NCBI GenBank assembly: GCA_029279945.1
Contig: JAJUHK010000005.1
Span: 1 to 64,000, forward strand
Length of the DNA stretch: 64,000 nucleotides
Reading direction: 5' to 3'
DNA from: Pseudidiomarina indica
GTDB taxonomy: Bacteria > Pseudomonadota > Gammaproteobacteria > Enterobacterales > Alteromonadaceae
Both the position numbers and the translations under genes were made by a program. The first letter of the stretch is position 1, and every line of letters begins with the position of its first letter. Below, in pieces: positions 52,227 to 62,189 of the stretch. The notes under the pieces are model-generated. The model made no database searches. It had not been told where the DNA came from and saw only the letters and a list, made by a program, of their open reading frames with translations.

Positions 52227-52254
52227 GCGCATCATTGATCCATAGATGCGCAAG
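52224..52254 (+). promoter_or_regulatory. 5'-leader hairpin that covers the ribosome site of the TonB operon
   Basis: CTTGCGCATC (52224-52233) pairs perfectly with GATGCGCAAG (52245-52254). The AAGG ribosome-binding stretch (52252-52255) sits in the 3' arm, eight bases before the ATG at 52263, so the hairpin could limit translation. The left arm overlaps the -10, so it may only be partly transcribed. Confidence 0.5.
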
Positions 52255-52262
52255 GTACACAC

Positions 52263-53036
52263 ATGAAGCATTCCATTCTTTCCTCGGTGATCTTACTAAC
52301 CTTAAGTAGTTCACCAGCGCTTGCACAAGAATCAACATTAGACCCGGTTGTTGATGCCGCCAGTGAAATCACGCAAGCTGCTAAATCCTCACAGCAAACC
52401 GTAGCGACTATTGCTGATACAACGCAAGAGCGTGTCCAGCAGTACAAGCAAGTCATGCGTCAAATTCAAGGGTTAGAGGTTTATACCCAACAACTCCAAC
52501 GACAACTGCATGCGCAACAAGCAGAAAAAGAAGAATTGCTTCGGTCATTGGACGAAGTCAGTGTTGTGGAGCGTCAAATCACCCCATTAATGATGCGAAT
52601 GGTTGATAGCTTAGCCATTTTTATCGAATTAGATGTGCCATTTTTGTCAGCAGAGCGGCAGCATCGTCTAGCAGGGTTGCAAGCTCTAATGGACCGCGCC
52701 GATGTGGCGGTATCAGAAAAATTTCGCCGGGTGTTGGAAGCTTTTCAGATTGAAGTTGATTACGGTCGCACCATTGAAGCCTACAACGGGGTTATGGATA
52801 TCGCAGGGCAACCACAAGATGTCGAGTTCCTACGCATTGGTCGTACCGCATTAATTTATCAAACACGCGATGGTTCTAACTTAGGTATTTGGAATCAAGA
52901 GCAGCGGCAGTGGGAGCCTTTGGCAGACAGCTATAGCAGCGCTATTAAAAAAGCAATTCGCGTTGCGCGTAAACAGCTAGCTCCAGACCTATTGATGTTA
53001 CCCATTCATCCTGCGACATCGGCAGTAGGAGAATAA
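52263..53036 (+). CDS. DUF3450 periplasmic protein of the TonB2 system (257 aa)
   Basis: Signal peptide (1-20, ending ALAQ), then a coiled coil (~55-100, TQERVQQYKQVMRQIQGLEVYTQQ in parts) and the DUF3450 domain with FLSAERQHRLAGLQALMDRADVAVSEKFRRVLEAF (in parts). It heads the operon DUF3450 - TtpC-like - ExbB - ExbD - TonB - TPR, the same gene order as the Vibrio TonB2 cluster (VC1548-VC1543). A role in energising outer-membrane transport is inferred from context. Confidence 0.9.
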   Translation: MKHSILSSVILLTLSSSPALAQESTLDPVVDAASEITQAAKSSQQTVATIADTTQERVQQYKQVMRQIQGLEVYTQQLQRQLHAQQAEKEELLRSLDEVSVVERQITPLMMRMVDSLAIFIELDVPFLSAERQHRLAGLQALMDRADVAVSEKFRRVLEAFQIEVDYGRTIEAYNGVMDIAGQPQDVEFLRIGRTALIYQTRDGSNLGIWNQEQRQWEPLADSYSSAIKKAIRVARKQLAPDLLMLPIHPATSAVGE

Positions 53037-53038
53037 CC

Positions 53039-54406
53039 ATGTTGAAGAAATCAGTAGCCGCAGTATTCATGTTAGCGTTAATGCTGGTGACGAACATCAG
53101 CTCGGCGGCACCCCAACAGCCCCTCAATTTGGACCAATTGCTACAGCAATTACAGCAAGGCAAGTTTGCACAATCACAAGAGAACCAGCAGCGTGAGGCA
53201 CGCTTTAAAGCTGAAGCGGCAGCGCAAGAGCGTCTATTGCGTGAAGCTATGGCAGAACGTGAACAGTTGGAGCATTTAAGTGAGCGACTTGAACGGCAAT
53301 TTGAAGCGAACGAATCGGAGCTTGCTAGCTTAACCGATGCTTTAACGCAACGCATGGGCTCGCTACGAGAGTTATTCGGGGTGCTACAGCAAGTCTCTAG
53401 CGATACTGCGAGCAAATTACAGAGTTCTCTGATCTCTGCAGAATACCCTGCGCGGCATGAACCGCTCGTGCAACTTGCCGAAAAAATGGGACGTAGCTCG
53501 ACTTTAGCTTCCATGGCAGAAATTGAGTCAGTCTGGCTAGCACTGCTACAGGAAATGACCGAATCAGGGAAAATTTCGCAATTTACGCGACAAGTGACGC
53601 TCGCAAGTGGTGAACAAGTAGCTCGTCAGGTCACTCGAGTTGGGGCCTTCAATTTGGTCGCAGATGGCAAGTACTTAGAATTAATTCCAGGTACCGACAC
53701 TGTTGCTGAACTGGTGCGTCAACCAAGCCAACGTTACCTTGCCACTATTCGTCATATCGAATTAGCTGATTCTGAGATCGTTGAGTTTGCGCTCGATCCT
53801 ACCGGTGGCGCTATTTTGGGTTTATTAGTCCAAGCTCCAGACTTAAGTGAACGCATTGAACAAGGTGGCACCGTTGGTTACATCATTCTGACATTAGGCT
53901 TATTGGGTTTGGTGTTGGCATTAAATCGGTTGGTCAGCCTCACACGGATAAATGGCAAAGTGAAGCGTCAAATGAATTCCACCAAAGTCAGCATCGATAA
54001 TCCGTTAGGTCGCGTGATGGCGGTAAAAGATAATTATCCAAATGTTGATACTGAAACATTGGAGCTCAAGCTAAGCGAAGCCATTCTACATGAAATGCCA
54101 GCGCTGCAACGGCATCTTACATTTATAAAAATTATCTCTGTGGTAGCACCATTGATGGGACTGTTGGGTACCGTCACCGGCATGATCAACACCTTCCAAG
54201 CTATTACATTGTTTGGTACCGGTGACCCGAAACTTATGGCTGGTGGTATTTCACAAGCCTTAGTCACCACTGTACAAGGTTTAGTGGTAGCAATTCCATT
54301 AACGCTATTGTTTGCGACCTTAAACACCCGTAGCCGCAACATTATTCATATCTTGCAGGAACAAGCGTCTGGAATTATTGCAGAACGTTCAGAACGGGAG
54401 CAATAA
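53039..54406 (+). CDS. ttpC: TtpC-like MotA/TolQ/ExbB protein with periplasmic coiled coil (455 aa)
   Basis: Signal peptide (1-24), a periplasmic coiled coil (~40-110, QREARFKAEAAAQERLLREA in parts), then a membrane segment at ~280-300 and a C-terminal MotA/TolQ/ExbB unit with PLMGLLGTVTGMINTF, LMAGGISQALVTTVQGLVVAIP. This is the TtpC architecture of Vibrio TonB2 systems, required there with ExbB2-ExbD2-TonB2. ATG 2 bp after the DUF3450 stop. Confidence 0.92.
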   Translation: MLKKSVAAVFMLALMLVTNISSAAPQQPLNLDQLLQQLQQGKFAQSQENQQREARFKAEAAAQERLLREAMAEREQLEHLSERLERQFEANESELASLTDALTQRMGSLRELFGVLQQVSSDTASKLQSSLISAEYPARHEPLVQLAEKMGRSSTLASMAEIESVWLALLQEMTESGKISQFTRQVTLASGEQVARQVTRVGAFNLVADGKYLELIPGTDTVAELVRQPSQRYLATIRHIELADSEIVEFALDPTGGAILGLLVQAPDLSERIEQGGTVGYIILTLGLLGLVLALNRLVSLTRINGKVKRQMNSTKVSIDNPLGRVMAVKDNYPNVDTETLELKLSEAILHEMPALQRHLTFIKIISVVAPLMGLLGTVTGMINTFQAITLFGTGDPKLMAGGISQALVTTVQGLVVAIPLTLLFATLNTRSRNIIHILQEQASGIIAERSEREQ

Positions 54407-54408
54407 CC

Positions 54409-54954
54409 ATGATATTTCAAGAAATGAGTCATGCAATTCAAGATTTCATTGAAACCGGAGGGCAAGTCCTCCTGGTGATAGGTGTGCTCATTTTTACCAT
54501 GTGGTTATTGATTTTAGAGCGCATTTTTTACTATCTCCGCGGCCATCGTCAAACAGCTCGCAAGGCAATTGAAGTATGGCAATCGCGGGTGGAGCGTAGC
54601 TCATGGGAGGCTGAGCAGATTCGTGATGCATGGATTTCACGCGTGACCATGGCGCTGGGGGGGAATCTTCCCCTGCTACAAGCCATGGTGGCCCTTTGCC
54701 CGTTACTAGGTTTGATGGGTACGGTTACGGGCATGATTGAAGTATTTGACGTTATGGCCGTTGCCGGTAGTGGTAATGTGCGTTCGATGGCTGCTGGCGT
54801 GTCCAAAGCAACCATTCCAACCATGGCTGGTATGGTCGGTGCATTATCGGGGGTGTTTGCCACAACATGGTTGAAGCGAGTGACCAAGCGAGAGCGGTTA
54901 CAGTTAGAACAGCAATTAGCGCTAGATGATAATCACCAGATGGTGACTGCCTAA
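54409..54954 (+). CDS. exbB: ExbB-type biopolymer transporter (181 aa)
   Basis: Three membrane segments with the ExbB motif CPLLGLMGTVTGMIEVFD and VSKATIPTMAGMVGALSGVFAT. It couples proton flow to TonB with ExbD. Two bp after the ttpC stop, in-operon. Confidence 0.94.
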   Translation: MIFQEMSHAIQDFIETGGQVLLVIGVLIFTMWLLILERIFYYLRGHRQTARKAIEVWQSRVERSSWEAEQIRDAWISRVTMALGGNLPLLQAMVALCPLLGLMGTVTGMIEVFDVMAVAGSGNVRSMAAGVSKATIPTMAGMVGALSGVFATTWLKRVTKRERLQLEQQLALDDNHQMVTA

Positions 54955-54969
54955 TACGAGGAGAGCGAT

Positions 54970-55383
54970 ATGAAACAGCACTTTATCAACCTGATGGACG
55001 AAGAAGAGACGCAAATTGACATGACTCCCATGCTCGACGTGGTGTTCATCTTACTTATTTTCTTCATTGTGACCGCCTCGTTTGTGAAAGAGTCAGGAAT
55101 TGATGTAAACCGCCCTGAAGCAGCGACTGCGGTACAAAAAGATCGAGCAAATATTCTCGTCGCTATTAGTGATACGGGCGAAGTTTGGATCAATAAGCGC
55201 CAAGTGGATGTGCGTGCGGTGCAAGCGAACATTGAGCGCCTGTATGCGGAAAACCCACAAGGTTCCGTGGTTATCCAAGCGGATAAGAAAGCGACCACCG
55301 CCGTGCTTATTCAAGTTATGGATGCGGCGCGGGCGGCAGGTGTATTTGATGTTTCCATTGCAACACAAGAAGACGGTTTATGA
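54970..55383 (+). CDS. exbD: ExbD-type biopolymer transporter (137 aa)
   Basis: Single N-terminal membrane segment containing the proton-binding Asp in IDMTPMLDVVFILLIFFI, followed by the periplasmic domain. Overlaps tonB by 4 bp (ATGA). Confidence 0.94.
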   Translation: MKQHFINLMDEEETQIDMTPMLDVVFILLIFFIVTASFVKESGIDVNRPEAATAVQKDRANILVAISDTGEVWINKRQVDVRAVQANIERLYAENPQGSVVIQADKKATTAVLIQVMDAARAAGVFDVSIATQEDGL

Positions 55384-55988
55384 AGCGAATAGTGCTGGCA
55401 TTGCTCGCAGCACTGGTGATGACTGCGGGTCTTTTTTATCTGATGCAAGCCATGATTACCGGCGGTGAAGGGGTCATGACTGAACCACCGCAAGGAAGTG
55501 TGTTGGATTTCGTGCGCGTCAAGCCAGAAGAGGTAGTACAGCAAAAAGAGCGTAAACCACAACGTCCACCTGAGCCCAGTACTCCACCACCGGCAATGCC
55601 GCAACCGCAGTTGCAATCAAATTCAGAGCAAGTGGCTACCAGTGGATTTGATTTTTCAGCGGATATTTCCGCAGCTGGTTCTTTAACGGGGGGGATTGGT
55701 CTTGACCAGTCCGATGGGGAATATCTACCCATTGTCAAAGTGCAAGCAGTCTATCCGCGGCGGGCGTTGCAACGAGGGATTGAAGGTTATGTTGTGGTGG
55801 AGTTCACAGTAACCAAGCAAGGCACTGTACGAGATCCCTACGTCGTAGAGGCGCAGCCGGAAAATATTTTTGACCAAGCGGCCATCGACGCAGTGTTGAA
55901 ATTTAAATACAAACCACGGGTTGTTCAAGGCGAAGCTGTGGAAGTAAAAGGTGTCCGTAACCGGCTCACTTTTGCGATTGACGGATAA
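55380..55988 (+). CDS. tonB: TonB energy-transducing protein (202 aa)
   Basis: An N-terminal membrane segment (4-24) is followed by a Pro-rich spacer (KPQRPPEPSTPPPAMPQP, shorter than in TonB1) and the C-terminal TonB domain with VQAVYPRRALQRGIEGYVVVEFTV (in parts) and ...FKYKPRVV. The short linker matches TonB2-type proteins. Fourth subunit of the complex energising outer-membrane receptors. Confidence 0.94.
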   Translation: MKRIVLALLAALVMTAGLFYLMQAMITGGEGVMTEPPQGSVLDFVRVKPEEVVQQKERKPQRPPEPSTPPPAMPQPQLQSNSEQVATSGFDFSADISAAGSLTGGIGLDQSDGEYLPIVKVQAVYPRRALQRGIEGYVVVEFTVTKQGTVRDPYVVEAQPENIFDQAAIDAVLKFKYKPRVVQGEAVEVKGVRNRLTFAIDG

Positions 55989-55999
55989 GGGGGTAAGGC

Positions 56000-57271
56000 A
56001 TGCGAAAACTCATCATAGTAACTGTGTTATTAAGCGTGCTAGCGCATGCGCAAGGGGTGGCGCAAGAACGCAAAAAAACACCAGCATTGCGTGAGCAAGT
56101 ATATAGCCAGCTAGCGCGAGCTCAGCAGCTCTTGGATGAGGGTAATAGTCACGCTGGGTTGCAAGTATTGCAAGAAATTGAACGCAAACAAAATAGTATG
56201 AATAGCTATGAACGTGCCATGCTGTGGAGTTTTTACGGTTATTTCTACTATGGCCAGGATAATCCTGAACAGGCGATCCATTACTTCGATAGAGTCGTCG
56301 CTGAAGAAGCGATACCAGTGACACTTGAGCAGAATACTTTATTTAGCCTAGCGCAATTAAGCTTAGGGCAGAGTAATTATTCACAAGCACTGGATTATCT
56401 CGCTCGGTGGGAGCAATTGGTTCCAGCGGCACAGCAACAAGCAGGCCAGATACTAAAAGCCCAAGCGCTATATCAGCAACGGGAATATAGCCAAGCGCTA
56501 CCGATCATCACTAATGTTATTGAGCAGGCTACCGGGCAAGGCCAGCGACCAGAAGAAAACTGGCTGATATTGCAACGTGCAATTTACTATGAACTCCATC
56601 ATATGGAGCAGGTGGCAGCAGTGCTCGAAGACTTAGTGCGTTTTTACAATAAACCTGAGTATTGGGTGCAACTTGCTGGGGTTTATGGTCAGTTGGACGA
56701 GCACCAGAAACAATTGGCAGTGTTGGAAGCAGCTTACCAGCTTGGTTATTTAACGACGGAAGCTGAGCTACTCAATTTAGCGCAAACGTATTTTTTCAAT
56801 GAGGTGCCATTTAAAGCGGGTCAATTGATTGAAACAGGGCTGCAGCAAGGCACTATAGCTCCTACCTTGGCGACCTTACAGTTGATGGCGCAGGCGTGGG
56901 TTGCTGCACGCGAGACGGACAAGGCCAATGAAGCTTTGTTAGCGGCGGCAAAATTAAGCGACACCGGCGAGTTGGATGCTCAGCGTGCCACACTATTACT
57001 CAATACTGAGCGCTACGACGAGGCTTTGGTAGCAGCTCGGCACGCATTAGCAAAAGGTCAGTTGCGGCAACCAGGCATGATGTATTTGGTGATTGGCATG
57101 GCCGAATTGAATCTAGCTAACTTCAACGCAGCCTTACAGGCTTTTGCTCTGGCAAAACAATATGAAGACGCACAGCAGTTGGCGAACCAATGGGAACAGT
57201 TTACTCAAGCTGAGCAGCGGCAGCTGGAAACCCTGCAGAAGCTTAGAGATGTCATTCAATCGTCATCTTGA
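56000..57271 (+). CDS. TPR-repeat protein ending the TonB2 operon (423 aa)
   Basis: Signal peptide (1-21, ending GVAQ) and about ten helical TPR-type repeats (e.g. MLWSFYGYFYYGQDNPEQAIHYFDRV, TLFSLAQLSLGQSNYSQALDYL in parts), so it is a periplasmic scaffold. It is the last gene of the TonB2 cluster, as VC1543 in Vibrio. GTAAGG-type ribosome site upstream. The stop codon is one base away from the first Pho-box-like element of the porin promoter. Confidence 0.9.
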   Translation: MRKLIIVTVLLSVLAHAQGVAQERKKTPALREQVYSQLARAQQLLDEGNSHAGLQVLQEIERKQNSMNSYERAMLWSFYGYFYYGQDNPEQAIHYFDRVVAEEAIPVTLEQNTLFSLAQLSLGQSNYSQALDYLARWEQLVPAAQQQAGQILKAQALYQQREYSQALPIITNVIEQATGQGQRPEENWLILQRAIYYELHHMEQVAAVLEDLVRFYNKPEYWVQLAGVYGQLDEHQKQLAVLEAAYQLGYLTTEAELLNLAQTYFFNEVPFKAGQLIETGLQQGTIAPTLATLQLMAQAWVAARETDKANEALLAAAKLSDTGELDAQRATLLLNTERYDEALVAARHALAKGQLRQPGMMYLVIGMAELNLANFNAALQAFALAKQYEDAQQLANQWEQFTQAEQRQLETLQKLRDVIQSSS

Positions 57272-57329
57272 TGTCATAAAACAACCAAAAAACTGACACA
57301 AATTAATCAAACTGTCATAAATCCGACAT
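57272..57329 (+). promoter_or_regulatory. Predicted Pho box upstream of the porin gene
   Basis: CTGTCAT-AAAT-CCGACAT at 57312-57329 is a near-consensus 18-bp Pho box (half-sites at 57313 and 57324, 11 bp apart). Weaker TGTCAT and TGACAC elements lie upstream at 57272 and 57294, exactly 22 bp apart. PhoB control of the porin is inferred. Confidence 0.72.
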
Positions 57330-57398
57330 ATCATAGCCCCGTTTTCCAGGTCTTGGATTACAATTAGCTAAGACCACTCAACGGGTAGGGGCCGTGTT

Positions 57399-58337
57399 AT
57401 GCGAACAATGATGAGTCGTGTCATTATGCTCATGGGTTGCGGGCTAATGATGTCAGCCACAGCGGCTGCTGAACAACCAACATGGTTGCAAGTGTATGGG
57501 CGTATCACTATGGGTATGCAGTACAGTGATTTAGATGACGGCACTGGTTCAGATACCAGTCTAACCAGTTATGCTTCGCGAATAGGCGCACAAGGTTCGT
57601 TCGCACTGGGTGAAGAATTAGAACTCATTTATCAGATGGAATGGGAAGTCGATTTAGATGACTTAAAGGATTCTCATGTGATCACCCCGCGTAACCAGTA
57701 TTTGGGGATTAAAGGGAACTTTGGTGAATTTTCCGTAGGCCGTCGCGACACAGCCGTAAAAATGTTGCAAGGGGCCTTTGATCAATTTAGTGATTTTGAA
57801 GGTGATATTAAACACTTGTTCGCCGGTAAAAACCGGATGAATGATACCTTCAATTATTTCTCCCCTAAACTAGGTCAATGGCAAGTAGCAGCCAGTTATA
57901 CCCTAGAGAATAACGCCGATAATGGCGTGTCCATGACAGTGACTTATGGCGACAGCAAGCTCAACGATAGTGAGTACTACGTTGGCGTCGGCGTGGACGA
58001 TGCGGTAAAGGGCAAAAATATTGTCCGCGCTGTTGCACTGACTAAAGTTGGTACTACGCAACTGGGGATGTTGTGGCAAGATCAAGAAAATATTGATGGT
58101 ACTGAGCAAGCCGATGGTTTCGCACTCAATGTCGCACAACCATGGCGTAAGTTTAAATTTTTACTGCAATACAACCATATGGATTATAGCAGCGGTAAAC
58201 GCAGTTCGTGGTCTGGCGGCATTGACTATCAATGGTTGGATAAAACCAAACTCTATGCCTGGTATACCCAACGAGATCTCGACTATATCGATGCCCAGCA
58301 ACACTTTACCGCAATCGGTATCGAACATCGCTTCTAA
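57399..58337 (+). CDS. Gram-negative porin (312 aa)
   Basis: Signal peptide (1-25, ending TAAAE) and a general-porin β barrel: LQVYGRITMGMQY first strand, LGIKGNFGEFSVGRRDT (L3 region) and a C-terminal aromatic ending GIEHRF. A Pho-box-like promoter upstream suggests a phosphate-starvation porin comparable to PhoE/OmpP-type channels; the pore selectivity is not shown. Monocistronic. Confidence 0.88.
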   Translation: MRTMMSRVIMLMGCGLMMSATAAAEQPTWLQVYGRITMGMQYSDLDDGTGSDTSLTSYASRIGAQGSFALGEELELIYQMEWEVDLDDLKDSHVITPRNQYLGIKGNFGEFSVGRRDTAVKMLQGAFDQFSDFEGDIKHLFAGKNRMNDTFNYFSPKLGQWQVAASYTLENNADNGVSMTVTYGDSKLNDSEYYVGVGVDDAVKGKNIVRAVALTKVGTTQLGMLWQDQENIDGTEQADGFALNVAQPWRKFKFLLQYNHMDYSSGKRSSWSGGIDYQWLDKTKLYAWYTQRDLDYIDAQQHFTAIGIEHRF

Positions 58338-58386
58338 GTTGATACACTAGGGTTATTGTAGGAGTAGAACAGGCTAATTTGCGTCA

Positions 58387-59313
58387 ATGACCCATTTTAT
58401 TTTTATCGCTGGTTACGTTGCCATTGGTTTACTGTTGCAGCGCAGCAAGCAATTCCCGCAGAACACCAGCCAGGTGTTGAATGCTTATGTTATTTATGTC
58501 GCACTCCCCGCGGTTGTATTGCAGAAAATCCCCACCTTAGAATTTAGCAAAGAACTTCTCTATCCCGCATTGATGCCGTGGTTGTTGCTCGCCGTAACAG
58601 TACCTCTGGTGTTGGCGTTAAGTAAGGCATTGCGATGGTCGCGGTCTACCACCGGTGCGCTACTTATCGTGATCCCGTTAGGAAACACATCTTTTGTTGG
58701 TTTTCCCATGGTGGAGGCATTTTTTGGTCCGCAAGGTATCCCTTATGCGTTGTTGTATGATCAACTTGGCTCGTTCTTTATCTTATCGATTTATGCCACT
58801 ATTGTTGCTGCAATTTATAGCCACGAACCAGGGGCTGCGGCGCAGCGACCCAGTGCGATCACGATCGCGCGCCGGATCCTTCGCTTCCCACCCTTTATTG
58901 CGTTAGTTGTCGCTCTGTTGTTTCGCGGGCATTCTTATCCAGCTGCTATGAGTCAGTTTATTGATGCACTTGCCATCACCTTGGTACCCGTCATCATGGT
59001 CGCGGTCGGATTTCAGTTAAAACTACGTATTCCTAAAGAAGATCACGCACCATTGTATTGGGCCTTGGGTATCAAGCTGATTGCAATGCCCGCAGTGGCA
59101 TTGCTGCTGTTGTACGGATTTGGCTTGGAGCATTTAGCGGTGCAAGTCACTGTCATGGAGTCGGCAATGCCAGCGATGATTTCCGCCGGCGCCTTAGCCA
59201 TTATGGCGGGGTTAGCACCCACACTCACTGCTGCAGTCGTTGGCTATGGTGTATTGCTGTGTTTTGTCACATTACCGGCGTGGTATGCGCTTATTCAGTT
59301 TTTAGCGCGGTAA
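58387..59313 (+). CDS. AEC-family (auxin efflux carrier-like) transporter (308 aa)
   Basis: Ten hydrophobic segments in two halves, with [20 protein letters not shown] in the first and [19 protein letters not shown] in the second, as in bacterial AEC permeases (e.g. malonate or malate transporters). The substrate is unknown. The 3' end overlaps xseA by 23 bp on the opposite strand. Confidence 0.87.
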   Translation: MTHFIFIAGYVAIGLLLQRSKQFPQNTSQVLNAYVIYVALPAVVLQKIPTLEFSKELLYPALMPWLLLAVTVPLVLALSKALRWSRSTTGALLIVIPLGNTSFVGFPMVEAFFGPQGIPYALLYDQLGSFFILSIYATIVAAIYSHEPGAAAQRPSAITIARRILRFPPFIALVVALLFRGHSYPAAMSQFIDALAITLVPVIMVAVGFQLKLRIPKEDHAPLYWALGIKLIAMPAVALLLLYGFGLEHLAVQVTVMESAMPAMISAGALAIMAGLAPTLTAAVVGYGVLLCFVTLPAWYALIQFLAR

Positions 59314-60616
59314 ATTCACCGTCTGCAACCCGCACGCGAAATTTCTCGTGCGATTGAAGTTGATCCGGGTTGCGAACTACCTGACCATCTAACTTTTGCA
59401 CCACCGCATAACCACGAGCGATGGTTTGTAGTGGACTCACTAATTGTAGATTTTGCATGAGGTGCTGAAACTGCTGTTGCGATTGTTTGAGCGTATGTGT
59501 GGTGGCTCGATACAAGCGCTGCTGGAGTTGTTCGAGCTGTTGATTGGTGAGTTTTAACTGACGCTCTGGATGTACCGAAGTGAGGCGGGTTTGCAGTTGC
59601 TGTTGGTGCAACTGGGTTTGTTTAATTATACGTAACACAGCATGTTGCGAGCGTTGTAGGAGCTCATCACTGCGCTGTTGGTTGCGCTCAATTTGCCGTT
59701 TAGGGTGCTGTTGTTGTAATCGTTGTGTCCAATAGCGCTGGGCTTGTTGCTGCTGCTCATATCGCCGCTGCCAAGCGCGTTGTGCCCGGTGCTCAAGCTG
59801 CTGTAACTGATGCACTTGGTCACGATGATCACGACTGACTAATTCAGCCGCGGCTGATGGGGTTGGTGCTCGGACATCGGCAACAAAATCACTGATGGTA
59901 AAATCGGTTTCATGCCCTACCGCAGAAATAGTCGGGATAGGGCATTGGTATATGGCATGAGCCAATTGTTCGTCATTAAAGCACCATAAATCTTCTAATG
60001 AACCACCGCCACGAGCCAATATCAGCACATCCACTTCGTTACGCGCCACAGCACGTTGGAGCATTTGTAATAACTCAGTGACGGCCGCTTTGCCCTGTAC
60101 TGAACTCGGGTAAATAATAACCTCGATACTAGGATCACGGCGTTTGAGAACCGCGAGGATATCGCGCACTGCAGCACCGGTGGGGGAGGTGATGACACCA
60201 ACTTTGCGAATGGTAGTCGGTAGGGGCTGTTTGTGGTCTGGGGCAAATAACCCAGCTGCTTGGAGTTTGGCTTTTAGCTGCTCATAGCGTTGTTGCAACA
60301 ACCCTAATCCAGCATCCTCCATGTGCTCAACGATGAGTTGGTAATCGCCGCGCGGCTCATAGACAGTTACTTTGGCACGAACCAGCACTTGCATACCGTG
60401 CTGTGGTTGGAGTTGACTCCGCTGATTGGCTTGGCGAAACATGGCGGCACGGATTTGTGCCCGTTCATCTTTCAGCGTAAAGTACCAATGACCTGAGCTG
60501 GCGGCAGTGAAGTTGGAAATTTCGCCAACCAACCAAATCGAGCCGAAGCCTTGTTCTATTACTTGACGAACTTCGCTATTGAGCCCGAATACGGTAAAGA
60601 TATGTGGTTGCTGCAT
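59291..60616 (-). CDS. xseA: Exodeoxyribonuclease VII large subunit (441 aa)
   Basis: OB-fold N terminus ([10 protein letters not shown]... [14 protein letters not shown]), catalytic domain with [59 protein letters not shown] (in parts), and a Gln-rich coiled coil. With XseB it degrades single-stranded DNA. Divergent from guaB. Confidence 0.96.
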   Translation of the reverse strand: MQQPHIFTVFGLNSEVRQVIEQGFGSIWLVGEISNFTAASSGHWYFTLKDERAQIRAAMFRQANQRSQLQPQHGMQVLVRAKVTVYEPRGDYQLIVEHMEDAGLGLLQQRYEQLKAKLQAAGLFAPDHKQPLPTTIRKVGVITSPTGAAVRDILAVLKRRDPSIEVIIYPSSVQGKAAVTELLQMLQRAVARNEVDVLILARGGGSLEDLWCFNDEQLAHAIYQCPIPTISAVGHETDFTISDFVADVRAPTPSAAAELVSRDHRDQVHQLQQLEHRAQRAWQRRYEQQQQAQRYWTQRLQQQHPKRQIERNQQRSDELLQRSQHAVLRIIKQTQLHQQQLQTRLTSVHPERQLKLTNQQLEQLQQRLYRATTHTLKQSQQQFQHLMQNLQLVSPLQTIARGYAVVQKLDGQVVRNPDQLQSHEKFRVRVADGEFTALKTE

Positions 60617-60647
60617 GTGCTCACCTCAGTAACAATGAAAAAAAGAG

Positions 60648-60676
60648 TTTACTGAAAAGCCATTTGCGAGTAAAAT
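60648..60676 (+). promoter_or_regulatory. Predicted σ70 promoter of guaBA
   Basis: TTTACT (60648-60653), 17-bp spacer and TAAAAT (60671-60676), 38 bp before the guaB ATG. A short TGCG...CGCA inverted repeat overlaps the -10. Confidence 0.65.
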
Positions 60677-60713
60677 CTACCCGCAACATTAAGTCAGCTA
60701 GTGAGATGTTGCC

Positions 60714-62183
60714 ATGCTACGAATTGCCCAAGAAGCTTTAACCTTTGACGACGTTTTGCTCGTCCCTGGACATTCAACTGTCCTCCCCCATACTGCGGAT
60801 TTACGCACACGCCTAACTCGTACTATCGAACTCAATATTCCGTTGGTATCAGCGGCGATGGATACTGTTACTGAGGCTGCGCTGGCGATTGCTTTAGCCC
60901 AAGAAGGCGGTATCGGTTTCATCCACAAGAATATGACTGCCGCAGAGCAAGCCGCTCACGTTCGCAAGGTGAAAAAATACGAAAGTGGGGTGGTTTCAGA
61001 CCCGGTCACGGTATCACCAGATACGACCATTGGCGAAGTGCGAGCATTAGCACGGGAGCATGGCTTCCATGGTTTCCCAGTCATTGAAGCCTCTGGTGAG
61101 TTGGTGGGTATTGTTACTGGCCGTGATGCACGTGCTGAGCGCGATGATAGTCGTCTGATAAGTTCAATTATGACCCCTAAACATCAGTTGGTGACTGTTA
61201 AAGAGCATACACCAAGTGATGAAATTTTGAATTTGATGCACCAGCACCGCATTGAAAAAATTCTGGTGGTGGACGATGCCTTCCACTTACGCGGCATGAT
61301 TACCCTTAAAGATTTCACTAAAGCTGAGAATAAGCCTAATGCGTGTAAAGACGAACATGGTCGACTTCGCGTTGGTGCTGCAGTGGGGGTAGGCCCAGGT
61401 ACTGACGAACGCATTGAAGCACTGGTCGAAGCGGGTGTCGACGTGCTATTGATTGATACCTCGCATGGTCACTCACAAGGTGTTATCGATCGGGTCATTG
61501 CCACGCGTAAAGCGTATCCAAATTTACCTATCATTGCTGGCAACGTGGCCACAGGTGCTGGCGCAAAAGCCCTCGCTGATGCTGGGGTCGATGCGGTGAA
61601 AGTTGGTATTGGTCCGGGCTCTATCTGTACTACCCGAATCGTGACTGGTTGTGGTGTACCGCAAATCACTGCTATTTCTGATGCGGTGGATGCACTAAAA
61701 GGAACCAACATTCCAGTTATCGCTGATGGCGGCATACGCTATTCAGGTGATATCGCCAAAGCTATCGCTGCTGGTGCAGACTGTGTGATGGTTGGTAGCA
61801 TGTTGGCGGGTACGGAAGAATCACCAGGTGAAGTTGAGTTGTATCAAGGCCGTTATTATAAATCATATCGTGGTATGGGCAGTCTTGGTGCCATGAGTCA
61901 ACGGCATGGGTCGTCTGATCGTTATTTCCAAACCAGCAACGAAGCTGAAAAGTTGGTGCCGGAAGGTATTGAAGGACGAGTTCCATATAAGGGCCCAATC
62001 GCTGCCATTATTCATCAACAAATGGGTGGCTTACGCTCGTCGATGGGATTGACCGGCTGTGCGACCATCAAAGAAATGCGGACCAAGCCACAATTCGTCA
62101 AAGTGACAGCGGCAGGTATGGGCGAATCTCATGTGCACGGTGTCCAAATCACCAAAGAAGCACCAAATTACCGGATGGGTTAA
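60714..62183 (+). CDS. guaB: IMP dehydrogenase (489 aa)
   Basis: TIM barrel interrupted by two CBS domains (~95-205), with the catalytic cysteine in [13 protein letters not shown] (~305) and the flap [15 protein letters not shown]. It oxidises IMP to XMP, the committed step to GMP. ATG start, followed by guaA 6 bp on. Confidence 0.98.
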   Translation: MLRIAQEALTFDDVLLVPGHSTVLPHTADLRTRLTRTIELNIPLVSAAMDTVTEAALAIALAQEGGIGFIHKNMTAAEQAAHVRKVKKYESGVVSDPVTVSPDTTIGEVRALAREHGFHGFPVIEASGELVGIVTGRDARAERDDSRLISSIMTPKHQLVTVKEHTPSDEILNLMHQHRIEKILVVDDAFHLRGMITLKDFTKAENKPNACKDEHGRLRVGAAVGVGPGTDERIEALVEAGVDVLLIDTSHGHSQGVIDRVIATRKAYPNLPIIAGNVATGAGAKALADAGVDAVKVGIGPGSICTTRIVTGCGVPQITAISDAVDALKGTNIPVIADGGIRYSGDIAKAIAAGADCVMVGSMLAGTEESPGEVELYQGRYYKSYRGMGSLGAMSQRHGSSDRYFQTSNEAEKLVPEGIEGRVPYKGPIAAIIHQQMGGLRSSMGLTGCATIKEMRTKPQFVKVTAAGMGESHVHGVQITKEAPNYRMG

Positions 62184-62189
62184 GACACC

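Noticed and set aside
52945-53514. A 189-codon − strand frame over the DUF3450/TtpC junction
   Set aside because: Its Ser/Cys-rich composition is what the reverse strand of Gln/Glu/Leu-rich coiled-coil codons gives, and it opposes two real operon genes.
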